Source: Ulva prolifera (taxonomy: Eukaryota > Chlorophyta > Ulvophyceae > Ulvales > Ulvaceae). Taken from it: a DNA stretch of 64,000 nt. This document shows, piece after piece, positions 23,301-34,400 of this stretch; the first letter of the stretch is position 1, and each line of letters starts with the position of its first letter. The stretch covers positions 1,178,001 to 1,242,000 of the forward strand of contig JALAAN010000010.1 in NCBI GenBank assembly GCA_023078555.1, in the 5' to 3' direction. The notes beneath the pieces were generated by a model. It had not been told where the DNA came from. It did no database searches and saw only the letters and a program-made list of their open reading frames with translations. Made by a program: the position numbers and the translations under genes.

Positions 23301-26115
23301 GCGCGATTTCGTCGCAGGAGGCTCTGCCCCCGGCACCGGAGTCGTGCCAACGCGTGAGTATGCGCAGGAGCCTCGCAGCGCGTCCAGCCCCTGCAACGGA
23401 GCAGCCGCCATGTCCGGCGAAGCAGGATCATCCCGAGCTGCACTTGCACCCGACGCCTGCGGCGGCTCGCCAGCAGCGGGATCTGATCGCATCGCGGCGC
23501 CGACGGCTGCCACAGACGCTGACCTCTCCGCTGCTACGGTGCTGACCGCCGCGTCCGTCAAGCAAGACGCGGCGGCCATCGACGACACTGACCACCCCAG
23601 GCTGGAGGGACACGTGTTTGAGATCTCTTCCGATGACGGGGCGATGGACACAACTGGACAGCCGCGTCATGCAGAGCACCCGCCCCACCCTGCGCAGCAG
23701 CCCGCAGCCGCTCAGCCCGCCACCGCAGCGCAGCCCCCGCTGGCAGCCGCACCACCCGCTGCTGTGGAACAGGCGGCGGCTGCTGCGCCGGCTGCCGTGA
23801 ACCTCGCTGCAGCAGTCGTCGGCGCCGCGGGTTTGAACGCGGCGCCTCAGCACGTTCAGCAACCGCCCCCGCCCGACACCCCCGGACCGTCTCTGAGTGA
23901 CATGACAGCGTCGCAGCACCTGCTGAACATCAACAGCTACAAGTACGACCTGACCGCTGTGCCAGCGGAGATTCGCGCTGCAATCAAGACCGTTCGAGCT
24001 GAGGTGCGTGCGGCTGCCTCACTGTGGCTTTGATTGCGTTGCTCTGAACAGATGCTTGCTATGTACTGGACAGCCTGCTGCTATGTGGGTGTGGTCACGA
24101 GTGTAGGCCGTTCGATCTGAAGCTCCTGCTGTGGGTTGACCTCTGTGTAGGCCCATGACCCCCTTAGAGTTGCTTTTCCGCGGTCTCTGTGAGCCAGCAG
24201 CTCTAGATTATTTGACTGCTATAGAAAATCGATTGCCTAAAGGCTGTGGTGTGCGTGCTACAACAAGGGGCTGTGCAGGACATTTTCACCGCCCTGGCAG
24301 ATGGCCCCTTCGATGCCGTGATTGTCCTCGGCTCTGGAGGCAGCGGCAAGACGATCGTGGGTCGAAAGATTTTCGATCTCGCGAAGCAGCGCTACGGCGA
24401 GGACGGGGCGGCGAGATGTGCGAACAGCGGCAGGGTCGCCGTGAACGTGGGCTGCACGACGTTCGCCCGCCGCCTGAAGTACGGCTCGTACACGCCGCAT
24501 GCGGAGCATGCATACAGCAACATCACAGCTGCAGAGGAGGTCGCGCAGATCCAGATGCTGATCGCGGAGGAGGTCACTGCCGTGCCAAACCGGCTCCTGC
24601 AGCAGCACCTGGGGGCGCGCACGGCGGCGCGCAGGTCTGTGAACCTTGCTCACGAGCGCCTCCAGCAGCAGCCCCCCTACACGATCGAGGGACCTCTGGG
24701 GGGCCTCAAGCTGATCGCCAGCGGCGACCACCTCCAGCAGATTGTGGTCACAGGGAGCGTCGGCCGCGTCCAAGCCACGGGCGTCCCTGTGCCGTTCGTG
24801 CCGCCACAAGGCACCGGTCGACGCATCTGGGAGCTCTCTGAGCTGGCAGACGCCAAGGTGCTCGTGCTCGTGGTGCACGGGAACCACCGGCTCCTCGGCA
24901 GGATGCACGAGCTGCACCGCACCGGGTGCGACCTGTGTATTTTGCTGCCGTTCAGATTATTCCTGTGCATGTCGCTGCTGTCTCATTCCTGTGCGCTGAT
25001 GGGTGTTAGGACGCGTGCCAAACTGCTGTTCCCCGCATGTGCAGCTGCTACGCTCGTGCAGCCACCATGTTTGTCTGGTAGCCGTTCGCGTGTGGCTCTG
25101 CAGTGGATGGACACATGTGATTCTGTCGTTTGGCCTCTGACTTCCGTGTTGGCTCACCTGACATGCATGACGCTGTGAGTTTGGCCACGCAGGCAAGACG
25201 GCCACATCTCTGAGGACTGCATGGACCTCCTGACCGCCCGCGTGGAGTCGCTCGACGACCCGCAGTGGTTCCTCGTCTTCGTCCGGCCGGCGGGGTACCC
25301 TGAGGGAGCGCCTCCGGGCCACCCACAGCTGCCGTTCTGCATCGTCGCCGTCGCGACCTTCGCCGAAACAGAGGCGATCTTCTACAATCACGTGCGGCGG
25401 CTGCAGTCCTACCAAGACGCGTTCGGGCTGCTCCCGGCGCCCGAGGAGCATGAAGCCGCTGGCATCAAGATGGGGCACCTGGCGGGCAGCGTGCAGGAAC
25501 GTATCGTGCAGATCACATGCGTGCGCGAGAGCAGGTTCCTTTTCAGGTACGCCGTCTACAGCAAGTGATTGTATGACATGGCCGACTTGTTTTCACGAAT
25601 GCATGTCATGCATGCCACTGCGCCTCGTTTAGCATGGCGCCGCCGCAACTACAGTAATTGTGAATGCACTGAGATTGGTCGGTAGAGGGCGCACCGTCCC
25701 ACATGACATGTGTGTATTGTGCAGCACGGACGGGACATGCGCAATGGCACGGCAGCAGCTCGCTCAGGCCAAGGTCTGGTCGCGCCTTGTGCTCGCCCGG
25801 AAGGAGCCGCTCATCACCACCCACGCCACGGCGCGGCTGTCGCCGGGCATGTACGCAGTGATCAAGACGTTCAAGCTGGTGTCACGTGCAATGGTCATTG
25901 GCCATGTGTGGCAGGAGCTCAACGTGCACATGCGTGACTGCTCCAGGCGCAGGGGATTCTCCCGGACGCAGGGCGTTATCGTCGACGGCATTCTGGACAA
26001 GATTGTGCCTGATCTCGTGACGGAGGCGCTGCTGCCGCTGGAGCACAAGGTCTCGAGACGATATCTTTTGGTTACAAATATGTCAAGAAATTTTTACATG
26101 ATATGTTGTTGCTAA
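17320..26115 (+). CDS. Zinc-ribbon / Pif1-like helicase protein of the element
   Basis: Ten exons in phase: 17320-17668, 18277-19700, 19936-20325, 20580-21267, 21449-21715, 21990-22261, 22534-24003, 24279-24925, 25193-25546 and 25725-26115 (2,083 residues). The first exon begins at a CTGTGCAG acceptor, so the true start is upstream or the gene is joined to the recombinase. The N-terminal third is acidic. Next come zinc-ribbon modules: CTSC...CHRC and CSGC...CIRC, with C-x4-C...CxxH pairs between them, then CSGH...HAC and CVRC...CILC. A Pro/Ala-rich linker precedes the helicase. Motif I is VLGSGGSGKT, motif II QMLIAEEVTAVPN, motif III LIASGDHLQQIV, a motif IV-like VHGNHR, and late FSRTQGVIVDGILDK resembling the TQGxT motif. 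Pif1-type enzymes unwind DNA 5-prime to 3-prime. Motif II has Glu-Glu rather than Asp-Glu. The last 20 codons enter AT-rich repeat DNA, so the natural end may differ. Confidence 0.75.
17707..18217. repeat. 57-bp minisatellite within an intron (9 units)
   Basis: Nine tandem units begin at 17707, 17764, 17821, 17878, 17935, 17991, 18047, 18104 and 18161; seven are 57 bp and two are 56 bp. Each contains CTGCCGCATCTCTGCGTG. The array fills the 608-bp intron 17669-18276. Single related units lie in two other introns of the same locus (16384-16440 and about 19750-19845). Because 57 is a multiple of three, the array is open on both strands and makes spurious 300-residue frames. Confidence 0.95.
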
Positions 26116-27340
26116 TTGACTGACCGGGTTGGGGGGGGCTCACAGGCTGTGCTGGCTCGTTGGCGCCACGAGGACGTGCCGCACCACCCTTGGGCCCTTC
26201 GCGACAGTAACTGCATAATGCTATATGACATCTCAGTCATCAGTGAGATGGGCGCAGTGTGATCATTCCATGGCGCCCCCATTTTTACGCTTGCGCGTTG
26301 TTGGGTCCTGTTCTTCAACCCTCGTAGCCACCCGTGTTCGGCTGCAGCCATGGCACAGGCTCCTACCTCGTTGCTCAAGGGTCATCCACATACATACATT
26401 ATCAAATGGAATGTTGAAGTTGATTACTTCTGTCTGTTTTTTCACCTTTGACACGCTGACAACCACGATTGTCAAACGTCGGTGCATGGTGCGTGGCACT
26501 GCGCTTGCACCCCCCTAGCCACTGAAGCCTGCTCACCGTTTACGGACACGCCGAGCATGCAGAACGACAGCACACGCATTATAAATCGATGGGCCATTTC
26601 TCACGCGATGAAGCGTGATAATTTAATTTCACATACAACGAGGATGATCGATGTGTTAACATATATGGAGGGGGTCATCCACTCCCGCTAAAGGGTGCCC
26701 CCCCCCCGGGCGCGCAAAATTCGCTGCGAAACAGAGAAATTGGGGAAGGTTTCCACTATTGTTTAGGTAGGTTGGGAACTCGTAGTGTTCGATCTCAGTC
26801 TTGGGAAAAGTCCCCAAGGTTCGTACCCTTTTCGGCACAAATCAGCCATTCTCCCCAATATCGACAGAACGAAGAGATAACGTCCCCAATTACTCGCCTT
26901 TGCTTCCAGAACACGAACCACGCCATAAATAAGCTACAATATGTTGCTATCTTTGTGGTTGGTGTATTTCCGTTGTATGCGGGTGACCCGACACAGTGTG
27001 TACAGTACGTAGTGTCATTCGGCTCGGGGGGGGACCACCTACCTCAACGGCCCGGGGGGGGACCACCCTTTAGCGGGAGTGGATGACCCCCTATATATGG
27101 GATCTTCAAATCTGATGAATCGAGGGCCGGTTTATGCATAAATCATGGCAATGGCCAGGTGCTCAGGATAGGCTATCCACGGCAAAGACCCTCTACATCC
27201 TGCTCAAAAGCAACGGCATTAGCAGCAAGGGCATACAGAAGGCAGTGGCGAACCTAATTATAATGGCGGAGAAATATGTTGCAATGAATGGTGTTCGAGG
27301 TCGTGACCGCTCGCGCCGCCAGTGCAGCTGACGTCCATCA
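26050..27340. repeat. Tandem duplication of about 850 bp, copy 1 (interrupted)
   Basis: This AT-richer segment matches 27340-28200 along its length. Shared landmarks are GACAAACGTCGGTGCA-like and CACCGTTTAC-like blocks (near 26470 and 26536 here), then GCAAGGGC...AGAAGGC[AG]GTGGC (near 27222). Copy 1 is longer only because a 424-bp MITE sits inside it. It directly abuts the last readable helicase exon. The common part may once have encoded protein, since both copies retain a similar stretch reading SSKG...QKAVANL, but no intact gene was found. Confidence 0.75.
26661..27100. mobile_element. MITE with 8-bp target-site duplication
   Basis: A 424-bp element (26669-27092) flanked on both sides by ATATATGG (26661-26668 and 27093-27100). 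Terminal inverted repeats of about 40 bp start AGGGGGTCATCCACTCCCGC, are identical for 29 bp and then differ slightly around a C-run. The interior is AT-rich and has no transposase frame, so it is non-autonomous. An 8-bp duplication points to a hAT-like or another 8-bp-TSD superfamily. The exact TSD and high TIR identity suggest a recent insertion. Confidence 0.93.
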
Positions 27341-28200
27341 CGGAGGATTTTTTTGTCAGAATGTTGTCAGATCACCTCTATGTAGGACATGTTTGTCCTG
27401 ATGGGGGGGTCATCCGCTGTGCTGCCTCGTTCGCGCAGCGAGGCTGCGCTGAACCTCCCTGGCGCCCTTCGAGACATGTGATGCATCAGCCTTTATTTCT
27501 TTTCAGTCATCTGTGAGGTGGGTGTGGCCTGTTTCCTCCGTTCTACCGCTTCCTTAGCGCTTTTGTGTTGTTGGTAGCTTCCATGAACCCCCATAGCCAC
27601 CGTTATTAGGCTGGCACAGTATTCTTCATCGTTATTCCGGGGTCGTCCATATAGACGAAATGTCAATTTAAGTGATACCATTGATGTATTTTGTCTACAT
27701 ATAGACGTACAACACACTGTTCAAGCCGCCGTTGACAAACGTCGGTGCACAGTGCATGGGACCGCGCGCGCACCCCCCCAGCCACTCCAGCCCCCCAGCC
27801 ACTCCAGCCTGTTCACCGTTTACAGGCACGCCGGGCGTAAGGCAAACACGACACACAGTGAAGTGCAATTGCTCTAGCAATTGTGCGTGATCGCATCCTC
27901 GAATCGAGGATGGTAGATATGTGTGCATGTGCAAGATCTGATGTAGGACCGAGCACCTATGCCTGCAGGACATGTGGTCATGTCTGATATACACAGGTGA
28001 TCCTCCGGAGCTCCTCCACATGCTGCTCATTGTCAAGGCCAGCAGCAGCAAGGGCGTGCTGAAGCGCATGCAGAAGGCGGTGGCAAACCTAATGACTGTC
28101 ACGAGGGCGTGCTGAAGCGCATGCATACATACATACTGTACCATGCAGCAACGAATGGGGAACGGGCTCGCGACCGCCCACGCCGCTACTGCGTGTGCAC
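27340..28200. repeat. Tandem duplication of about 850 bp, copy 2
   Basis: Uninterrupted partner of 26050-27340. It contains short internal duplications, for example CCCAGCCACTCCAGCC twice near 27777-27808 and GAGGGCGTGCTGAAGCGCAT-like phrases near 28050-28120. It also has palindromic CAATTGCTCTAGCAATTG near 27866. No intact coding frame recognised. Confidence 0.72.
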
Positions 28201-29805
28201 ATGTCCTCGCACACTGACATGCCACGGGGCACGCGGCCAGAGATGTGCATGCGCGGCCTGGTGTACGTGGCAGAGAGACTCGCCGCAGCCTGTCGCCACC
28301 CGGAGGCCTTAAGAAGTTTGCCTAGTTAGATCTCAAAATTCTGGTCAAGCGGCCCGTGTGCCCCCACCGCGCGTAGGAAGCATGGCATGGCCACCATCAG
28401 ATAGGCAGGTGATAGCGGAGACTTCCCAAAGTCACACCTTGCAACACCATCAGCAATTGCTTATCAATGCCCGATGCTCAAACGTAGAAGCAGCCTCCAG
28501 CGTATCGTGACAACTCGCACACGTGCACGCCATGATTGCTGCTGTAGCGCACTGCGCTCCACACCTCATGCATCGCTGTGTGATGCCAACGTGCTCACTG
28601 CAAGCTGCATTGATAAGAACCGTCCATAGGAACCGGTGACCGCCAGAGGGTGTGCAGCTACATGCAGGAGGTAGTCAAGCCTCATGCATGAGGCGCCTCA
28701 AGGGCACCTGGGCACGCGTACTCTTTGAAAGCAGGATAGTTCACCGGGACCCTATGCTGAAGTGGGTTGGTGCGACACCTTATGTACCCGCACTTGGCGG
28801 TGGCCCGGTGCGGCAGCCTCAGGTGCAGCCGAGCCGGACGCGGCTGCGTCGCGTACCCATGCTTGTGGGCTGTGGTGTGTGCATGTTTCTGTGGGTGGGG
28901 GCGCACATGTGTGTTTACAAAGCCGGGGTGGCCGGTAGCACCGCCGAACAAGCACGCCAACGCCACTAGTGCATGCATGACACCAGATGCCAAATCATGT
29001 CGAACCCGACCACGGCGCCCTAGCACAACATCATGCTGGCATACACTGTTTGTGTGTGGGGGGGGGGGGGGGGGTTGTTGCGGTGTGTGTGGGGGTGCCG
29101 TCATAATTTGGGTGTGTCTGTGGGTGTTTGTTTTTTTCGGTCGTTGTGTGCGCTTTGGCTTGTGCATGCGCTAGCCTGGCTTGGTGCGCATGTTCTTGCG
29201 ATGCTCGCTGTCTTTGCCGCGCATCCCGGCTCGCCGCCTTTGTCCCTGTGACGCCCTGGGCAAAGTGTCATAGCAAGCCAAGCCCTTCCAGCGTCCAGGC
29301 ATGGCTCCCTTGTCTCGCCTTCGGGATTGTTGACAGCACAATGTTCCAAGAGTTCCTAGTCGGAGGGCTACAACATGTTCCAGCTGGAGGTGGGTGGGTC
29401 AGAATTATTGATTCACAGCCTCTGACTGTGGCTCTTGTGGCAGCAACGCCCTTCGGAGAGCCGCTCACATCCGTGGGTGCTGGCGGTCCAACTCATGCCA
29501 CAGCGCGAGCTCCCGGTCGAGTGCAGGGCACAACACCGGCTCCACCTACACCAGCACCATGACCGCTGTATGCATCCCAGGATCATAGGCAATTGGCTGC
29601 TGGACACGAAAGCAGCGACCACGTGATGCATGGCAAAACACCAGGAAATGTTGGCCTGTGTTCTGCAAATGCTGCGCTGCAGGACAGCAGAGTCCACAGG
29701 GGGTGCAGTGCAGCGGGACATACGCAGACAGATGCATGGAGGCGTCCTGGGCGCACAAACGATCGATGGCTGGATGTCTGGTCGTCATTGGGAGCAGAGT
29801 CCAGA

Positions 29806-29862
29806 AATTGCCTGTGCGGTGGCTAGCCTCCTAGTCCTGGGCTGGCCACCGCACAGGCAATT
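29806..29862. repeat. 23-bp inverted repeat
   Basis: Arms 29806-29828 and 29840-29862 pair with one mismatch across an 11-nt loop. The left arm begins AATTGCCTGTGCGGTGGC. Confidence 0.9.
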
Positions 29863-30516
29863 CCAGTGTCCTGCTTTTCTTTGGCACAAGCAGTCCGGTG
29901 ATTTCCTAGATGCAGACTCACCAGGGCGATCTGCTAGCACGAGAAGAGAAACAAAATATCAGAAAGACATGGTGCACTTGGTCTCAGACAACAGGCAGCC
30001 TACATCTCGAGATAGGCGACTACAGGCGCTTGCTCTCCGGCCAGGCCAGAGTTACTGTCTCATATGCCATTGCGCAGGGTCAAAACTGCCTGACAACTTC
30101 GGCCTGGCTATCCTGCATGCAACGTACGGCACATAACCGTAGCCCGGTTTCTGGAGCCCATGGCTTCTGCAGGCCGTCGATGTCATGACCAGCTGGGACG
30201 GCTGTGCAATCGTGTGCATACCTACCACATGGAGACGGCCCGCACAGCATACGCAAAGCATGCATGGCCTACATGGCAGCTTGCTCATAAATTCATTCAT
30301 TCCTGCGGATGCCTGCAACTCTGGACAATAGGCTGGTAGCTACAGCCCCTTTGACCGCGTTCGAATGATCAGGACAGCAGCCAGCCCATCGCCTGGGTGG
30401 GTTGCTCAGGCTATAATGTGGTTTCAAAAGACCTCGTGTGCAGGACTTCTTCACAAGCACGCGGTCTGTTCATTTACATATGTGCTTGGGAGTACTGGCA
30501 GCAGTGGTGAAGTCCT

Positions 30517-30519
<3 letters not shown>

Positions 30520-30553
<34 letters not shown>
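30520..30553. repeat. Poly-G tract (34 G)
   Basis: Uninterrupted run of G in intergenic DNA. It is a strong G-quadruplex candidate. Length is probably unstable and may be mis-assembled. Confidence 0.95.
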
Positions 30554-30554
<1 letters not shown>

Positions 30555-30671
30555 GGATGACGCCACCTGAATGGAACAGGGCGGGCGAAGCAATGCCCAG
30601 GTACTATCAGATTTGATTGGAAGGACTCAATTGTCTCAGAGATTCAGGAATGAGCAACAAGGCAAGTAAAT

Positions 30672-30714
30672 GTGGCGATCCATTGGTACAGCGATATTGC
30701 CATTGGATTGCCAC
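30672..30714. repeat. Short hairpin, GTGGC-ATCCA family, member 1
   Basis: Arms GTGGCGATCCATTGG and CCATTGGATTGCCAC pair with two mismatches around a 13-nt loop. A closely related hairpin lies at 37279-37321. Confidence 0.85.
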
Positions 30715-31437
30715 TATAGTATACACGTGGGTTCATGAAGCATATGGTCCATACCACAAATCACTGCTCTGCCAAAGGCCGTCAACAGTGTTCTCGTTTG
30801 AAAGAAACATCTCATGTCACGACTGAAATGCGACTCACTTGCAATGATGCAGGTCCGAGCTCAGACATTGTATGTGCAAGGTTGTGAATGTTTGTAGACA
30901 TCCCATCTCGGACTTGACATTGCAGTCGTGTCTGACATGGAATGCGTTCATGCCCTGATGTGATTTCCCTACTTGTGTTTGCCCTGGTACGGCACACTGG
31001 AAGTGTATTCATGCTGATCATGCTACATGTAGACATGAACCATGTGCTCGCACACAAAACATCGCAGATGTCAAAGTTAAATTTCACTTCACGATCCATG
31101 CTGCGACTGGGGCAAGGACTGCGGGCTGTGGGCGCAAAACCAGTTGGAATCACAGGGCTCCTGCAGCTCTCTTGTAGACACGCGTTCCTGCTGCGAAGAG
31201 GCCATTCGCCTGCCTGGACAGCGGGAGCCAACTCACTACGGAAGCTTACATATCAAGTTGTCAGATTGTAGTCGAATCAGGCAAATATGCTCGAATTCGG
31301 GCTGTCGACGGTTGGATGCTGTCCTGTTCAAGATCCCACTGTCTCGTCACAGCTACCGACGCCACGCTGCTCCCTTCAATCACAACATACATGAGTTAGT
31401 CTGGAGCAGGTAATGGTGCGCTGGCAGGTGGTACATC

Positions 31438-34400
31438 ATGGGTAGTTGGTGGCAGTCTCAGCTGAACTTCGCTGAAGGCCTTCTTGACCAAGTGGATAAG
31501 AAGGTCACGTCTGCTGTCGGTGCAAATGAAGACCAGCCTGGTGGTAATTCATCATCTGATCGGGAAGGTACGTGCGTGCTTGCTTGTGCTCGTGAACCTG
31601 GATCAATGTGTTGAAACTGTTTGCCCACGCACCATGCGCGCTCGAATATGTGATCATCAACACGTTGCAGGCTTGAAGTCCTATGCATCACGCACAGCTC
31701 AGCCGTCGGCATCTTCTGGGCCTGGTGCAAGGCGTGCTAGCCCTGTCTCGCAACAAGCACAGCCTCGGACGCGAGCGAGCCCGAGCTCCCTGAAGCTGCC
31801 CTCCAAGAAAGTACGTCCGACGGCGACCTCAACAACGTCCGCGTCCAACACTGATACGCAGAGTCACGCCGCAGGTGCGATCGATGCTGCGTGAGAGAAT
31901 ATTCACAGGTCACAGGTCTCGGCAACGATTGGCGCAGTGAAAGCAGACAGGTTGTCACATGCAGAGACTCCCAAGCAGTCTCCCAAGTCTCCTCTACCTG
32001 TTCATCCTGCGACAACGGGTGGTTTGCACAAGAAGCATGGCCGGACACCAGGCTCACCAGCTGCAGAGGCTTCAGGCTGGACTGCACCTGCAGACCTCCG
32101 CACATCTCCCAAGTCATCCCCGACCACTCCCACCGGAGCTCTTTTCAAGGACAACTCGAGCTCGTGGCAGGCTCAGCCACGCTCCCCCATGGCAAAGGTC
32201 TCACCTGCCAAGACGCCAGACTCAGCCACAGCCAAGCCAGCAATCACAAAATCCCGATTTGCAGCCATACCCCCACCACCTCCACCGCTCCTCCCTTCCA
32301 GGATGACACCGCCTACGTCCACACCACCACCTCCAGCCCACACGCTGGTGCCAGAGCCACCTCTGCCTCCTGCTGCACCTGCCCTGTCCAGCGCACTTGA
32401 ATCGCCATCAAAGCAGCAGACAGCAAACGGGACTGCTTCAGCCGACCAGGCAGCCACTGCCACAAATTCTCCAGCTTCTCCACAAGGAGACAGTCACGGC
32501 ACAACAGCTGCAGAGCCTCCCGTTGCAGAGGCATCGAGCCCAGAGGCGCAGGGGCACGGTGCCCAGGGCACATCAGCGCCCGACACCGGGGCTGCAGGGC
32601 AAGCTCAAGACGCAGAGCTCAGAGCTGCATGGTGGTCAGAGGCGGCGCAGCCGCAGGTGCGGTCGAGGGCCACCGGCCCCTGCCCCAATGCATCTCACAT
32701 GTGGCTGCACCATCTGTCTTGGTGTGCTGTCCCAGGGGACCACAAACGACTGCCCGCGAAAGGCAATGGCATGCAGTTTCCCATCATCGCACACTGCCAC
32801 GCCTTGACTCACACAATCTGTATCGATTTCATCCCCAAATCTGTACAGTTCGTGAAGCTGGAGGCAATGCACACGGTTGTCTGTGGCCGCGGTGCTTTGT
32901 GTTTGCAGATACGTGCATGTGCGTTCCTGATTCGACTGCGGCGTGTGTTGCTCTGGTCTGAAACGCTTGCGTGTGCCGCCCACATCCAGTGTTGCCATGG
33001 CCCGGGCGCTAGTACGCTCCATCTCATGGCTCTCATGGCATGTGCCGCCGTCGCACGTGGTGCAATGCTTCCGCATGAGCATGCATGAGCGTAAGCGAGT
33101 GGTGTTCATCCGCTCGTTTGGGTTGCCTTGCAGGCACCACCGTCAACAGATGCAGCCACAGGAGAGGACCAGGATGCTGTGCATGCTACGCCAGCAGAGC
33201 AGTGGACCGCCGACGGCACCCCATCCCCAGACAGCGGCGACGGCAGTGCCGCAATGAATGGCGGCCATGCAAGCACCGCGGCCGCGTCGAATGGCGCCGA
33301 GGCCGGGGGTGTCCTCACCAGCGGCACTTCCACCACGGAGCCCTCTTCTGAGCTGCTGCCGGAGGCCGCCCCGACGGGCCCCCCGGCCGCCGCGACGCCT
33401 GACCCGGCCGCCATGCAGCGCCTCCGCGATGAGCTGACGACCGCGCAGGGCCGCGCCGCCGTGGCGGAGTCCGGGCTTGCTGAGGCTCGCGACAATGCGG
33501 CCGCAGCGGAGGCGCGGGCGGACGCGGCCGAGACGCGTGCCGACGCGGCGGCGGGTGCCGCCGCGGAGGCGCAGGGTGCGCTCGCGGATGCACAGGAGCG
33601 GACCAAGGCCGCGGTGGACTCGGCGGCGGCGGCGCGGAGCAAGGCGCGAGAGGCAATGGAGCGCGCCGGGCTGAAGGCGGACCAGCTGCGGTCGTGCGAG
33701 GCGCGGCTGGGGCAGGTCGAGGCCGAGGCCGAGGCGGCGGTGGCGGCGCGTGCGGCGGCGGAGGCGGAAGTCGCGCGCCTCAAGGTCTGCCCCCCCGCCC
33801 GGCCATCGTGCCGCTAAACTGTCCCGCGGCTGTGTGGCTGCTTTGATGCTCTAGAGCAGGGCTGCTGCATGTGATGCCACACCCCTGTCCCCATGGATCG
33901 TTCACCACCAGTCCATCCTCCCCGCTGCGGCGTTTCGAGGGTGCCTCCATGCATTATGATGTTGGAGTCCGGTGCCCCGGCCGTGCAGATGGCCTATTGC
34001 ACGGATCGTTGGGGCTCGCGCAGAGGGCAATGCCCGGGGCGTGTACGCTGCGCTGCGCTGATGCATGGTCGCGCATCCACATGCAGCCGGACACCAACGA
34101 CCGCATCAGCCGGCTCCTCCGCTCGAGCCTCATGCGGCGGTTCACAGTTTTCGTGCATCCACAATGGCATCGATCTTAGGGCCTCTGGGCAGATGACCAA
34201 TGCTGCCAGAGGGGGCCACGGGGAGCTGTCGTCGGAAATGTTCGTAGTGTGCAGGCGGAGGCGAGCCAGGCGGCGGCGGCCGCGGCGCAAGAAGGCCATG
34301 AGTACGTCGACACCCTGCAGCGGGAGCTCACGGCGGCCCGGGAGGCCGCGGAGGCCGCGGCGCGGGACGCCGCGGCAGAGCGCGCGGCGGCCGTGGAGGC

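Larger units (their letters stand above)
28201..31437. other. Intergenic sequence with G-tracts and hairpins
   Basis: No gene recognised on either strand. It holds a 17-G tract (29058-29074), a 34-G tract (30520-30553), an imperfect hairpin at 29806-29862 and a hairpin at 30672-30714. Around 28870-29270 there is G/T-rich sequence with weak likeness to the reverse of the X-Y repeat (shared phrase GGCCGGTAGCACCGCC). Confidence 0.5.

Noticed and set aside
14019-28200. Virus-like element interpretation of the recombinase/helicase locus
   Set aside because: No capsid, protease or packaging gene was seen; the observed genes fit a tyrosine-recombinase DNA transposon better.
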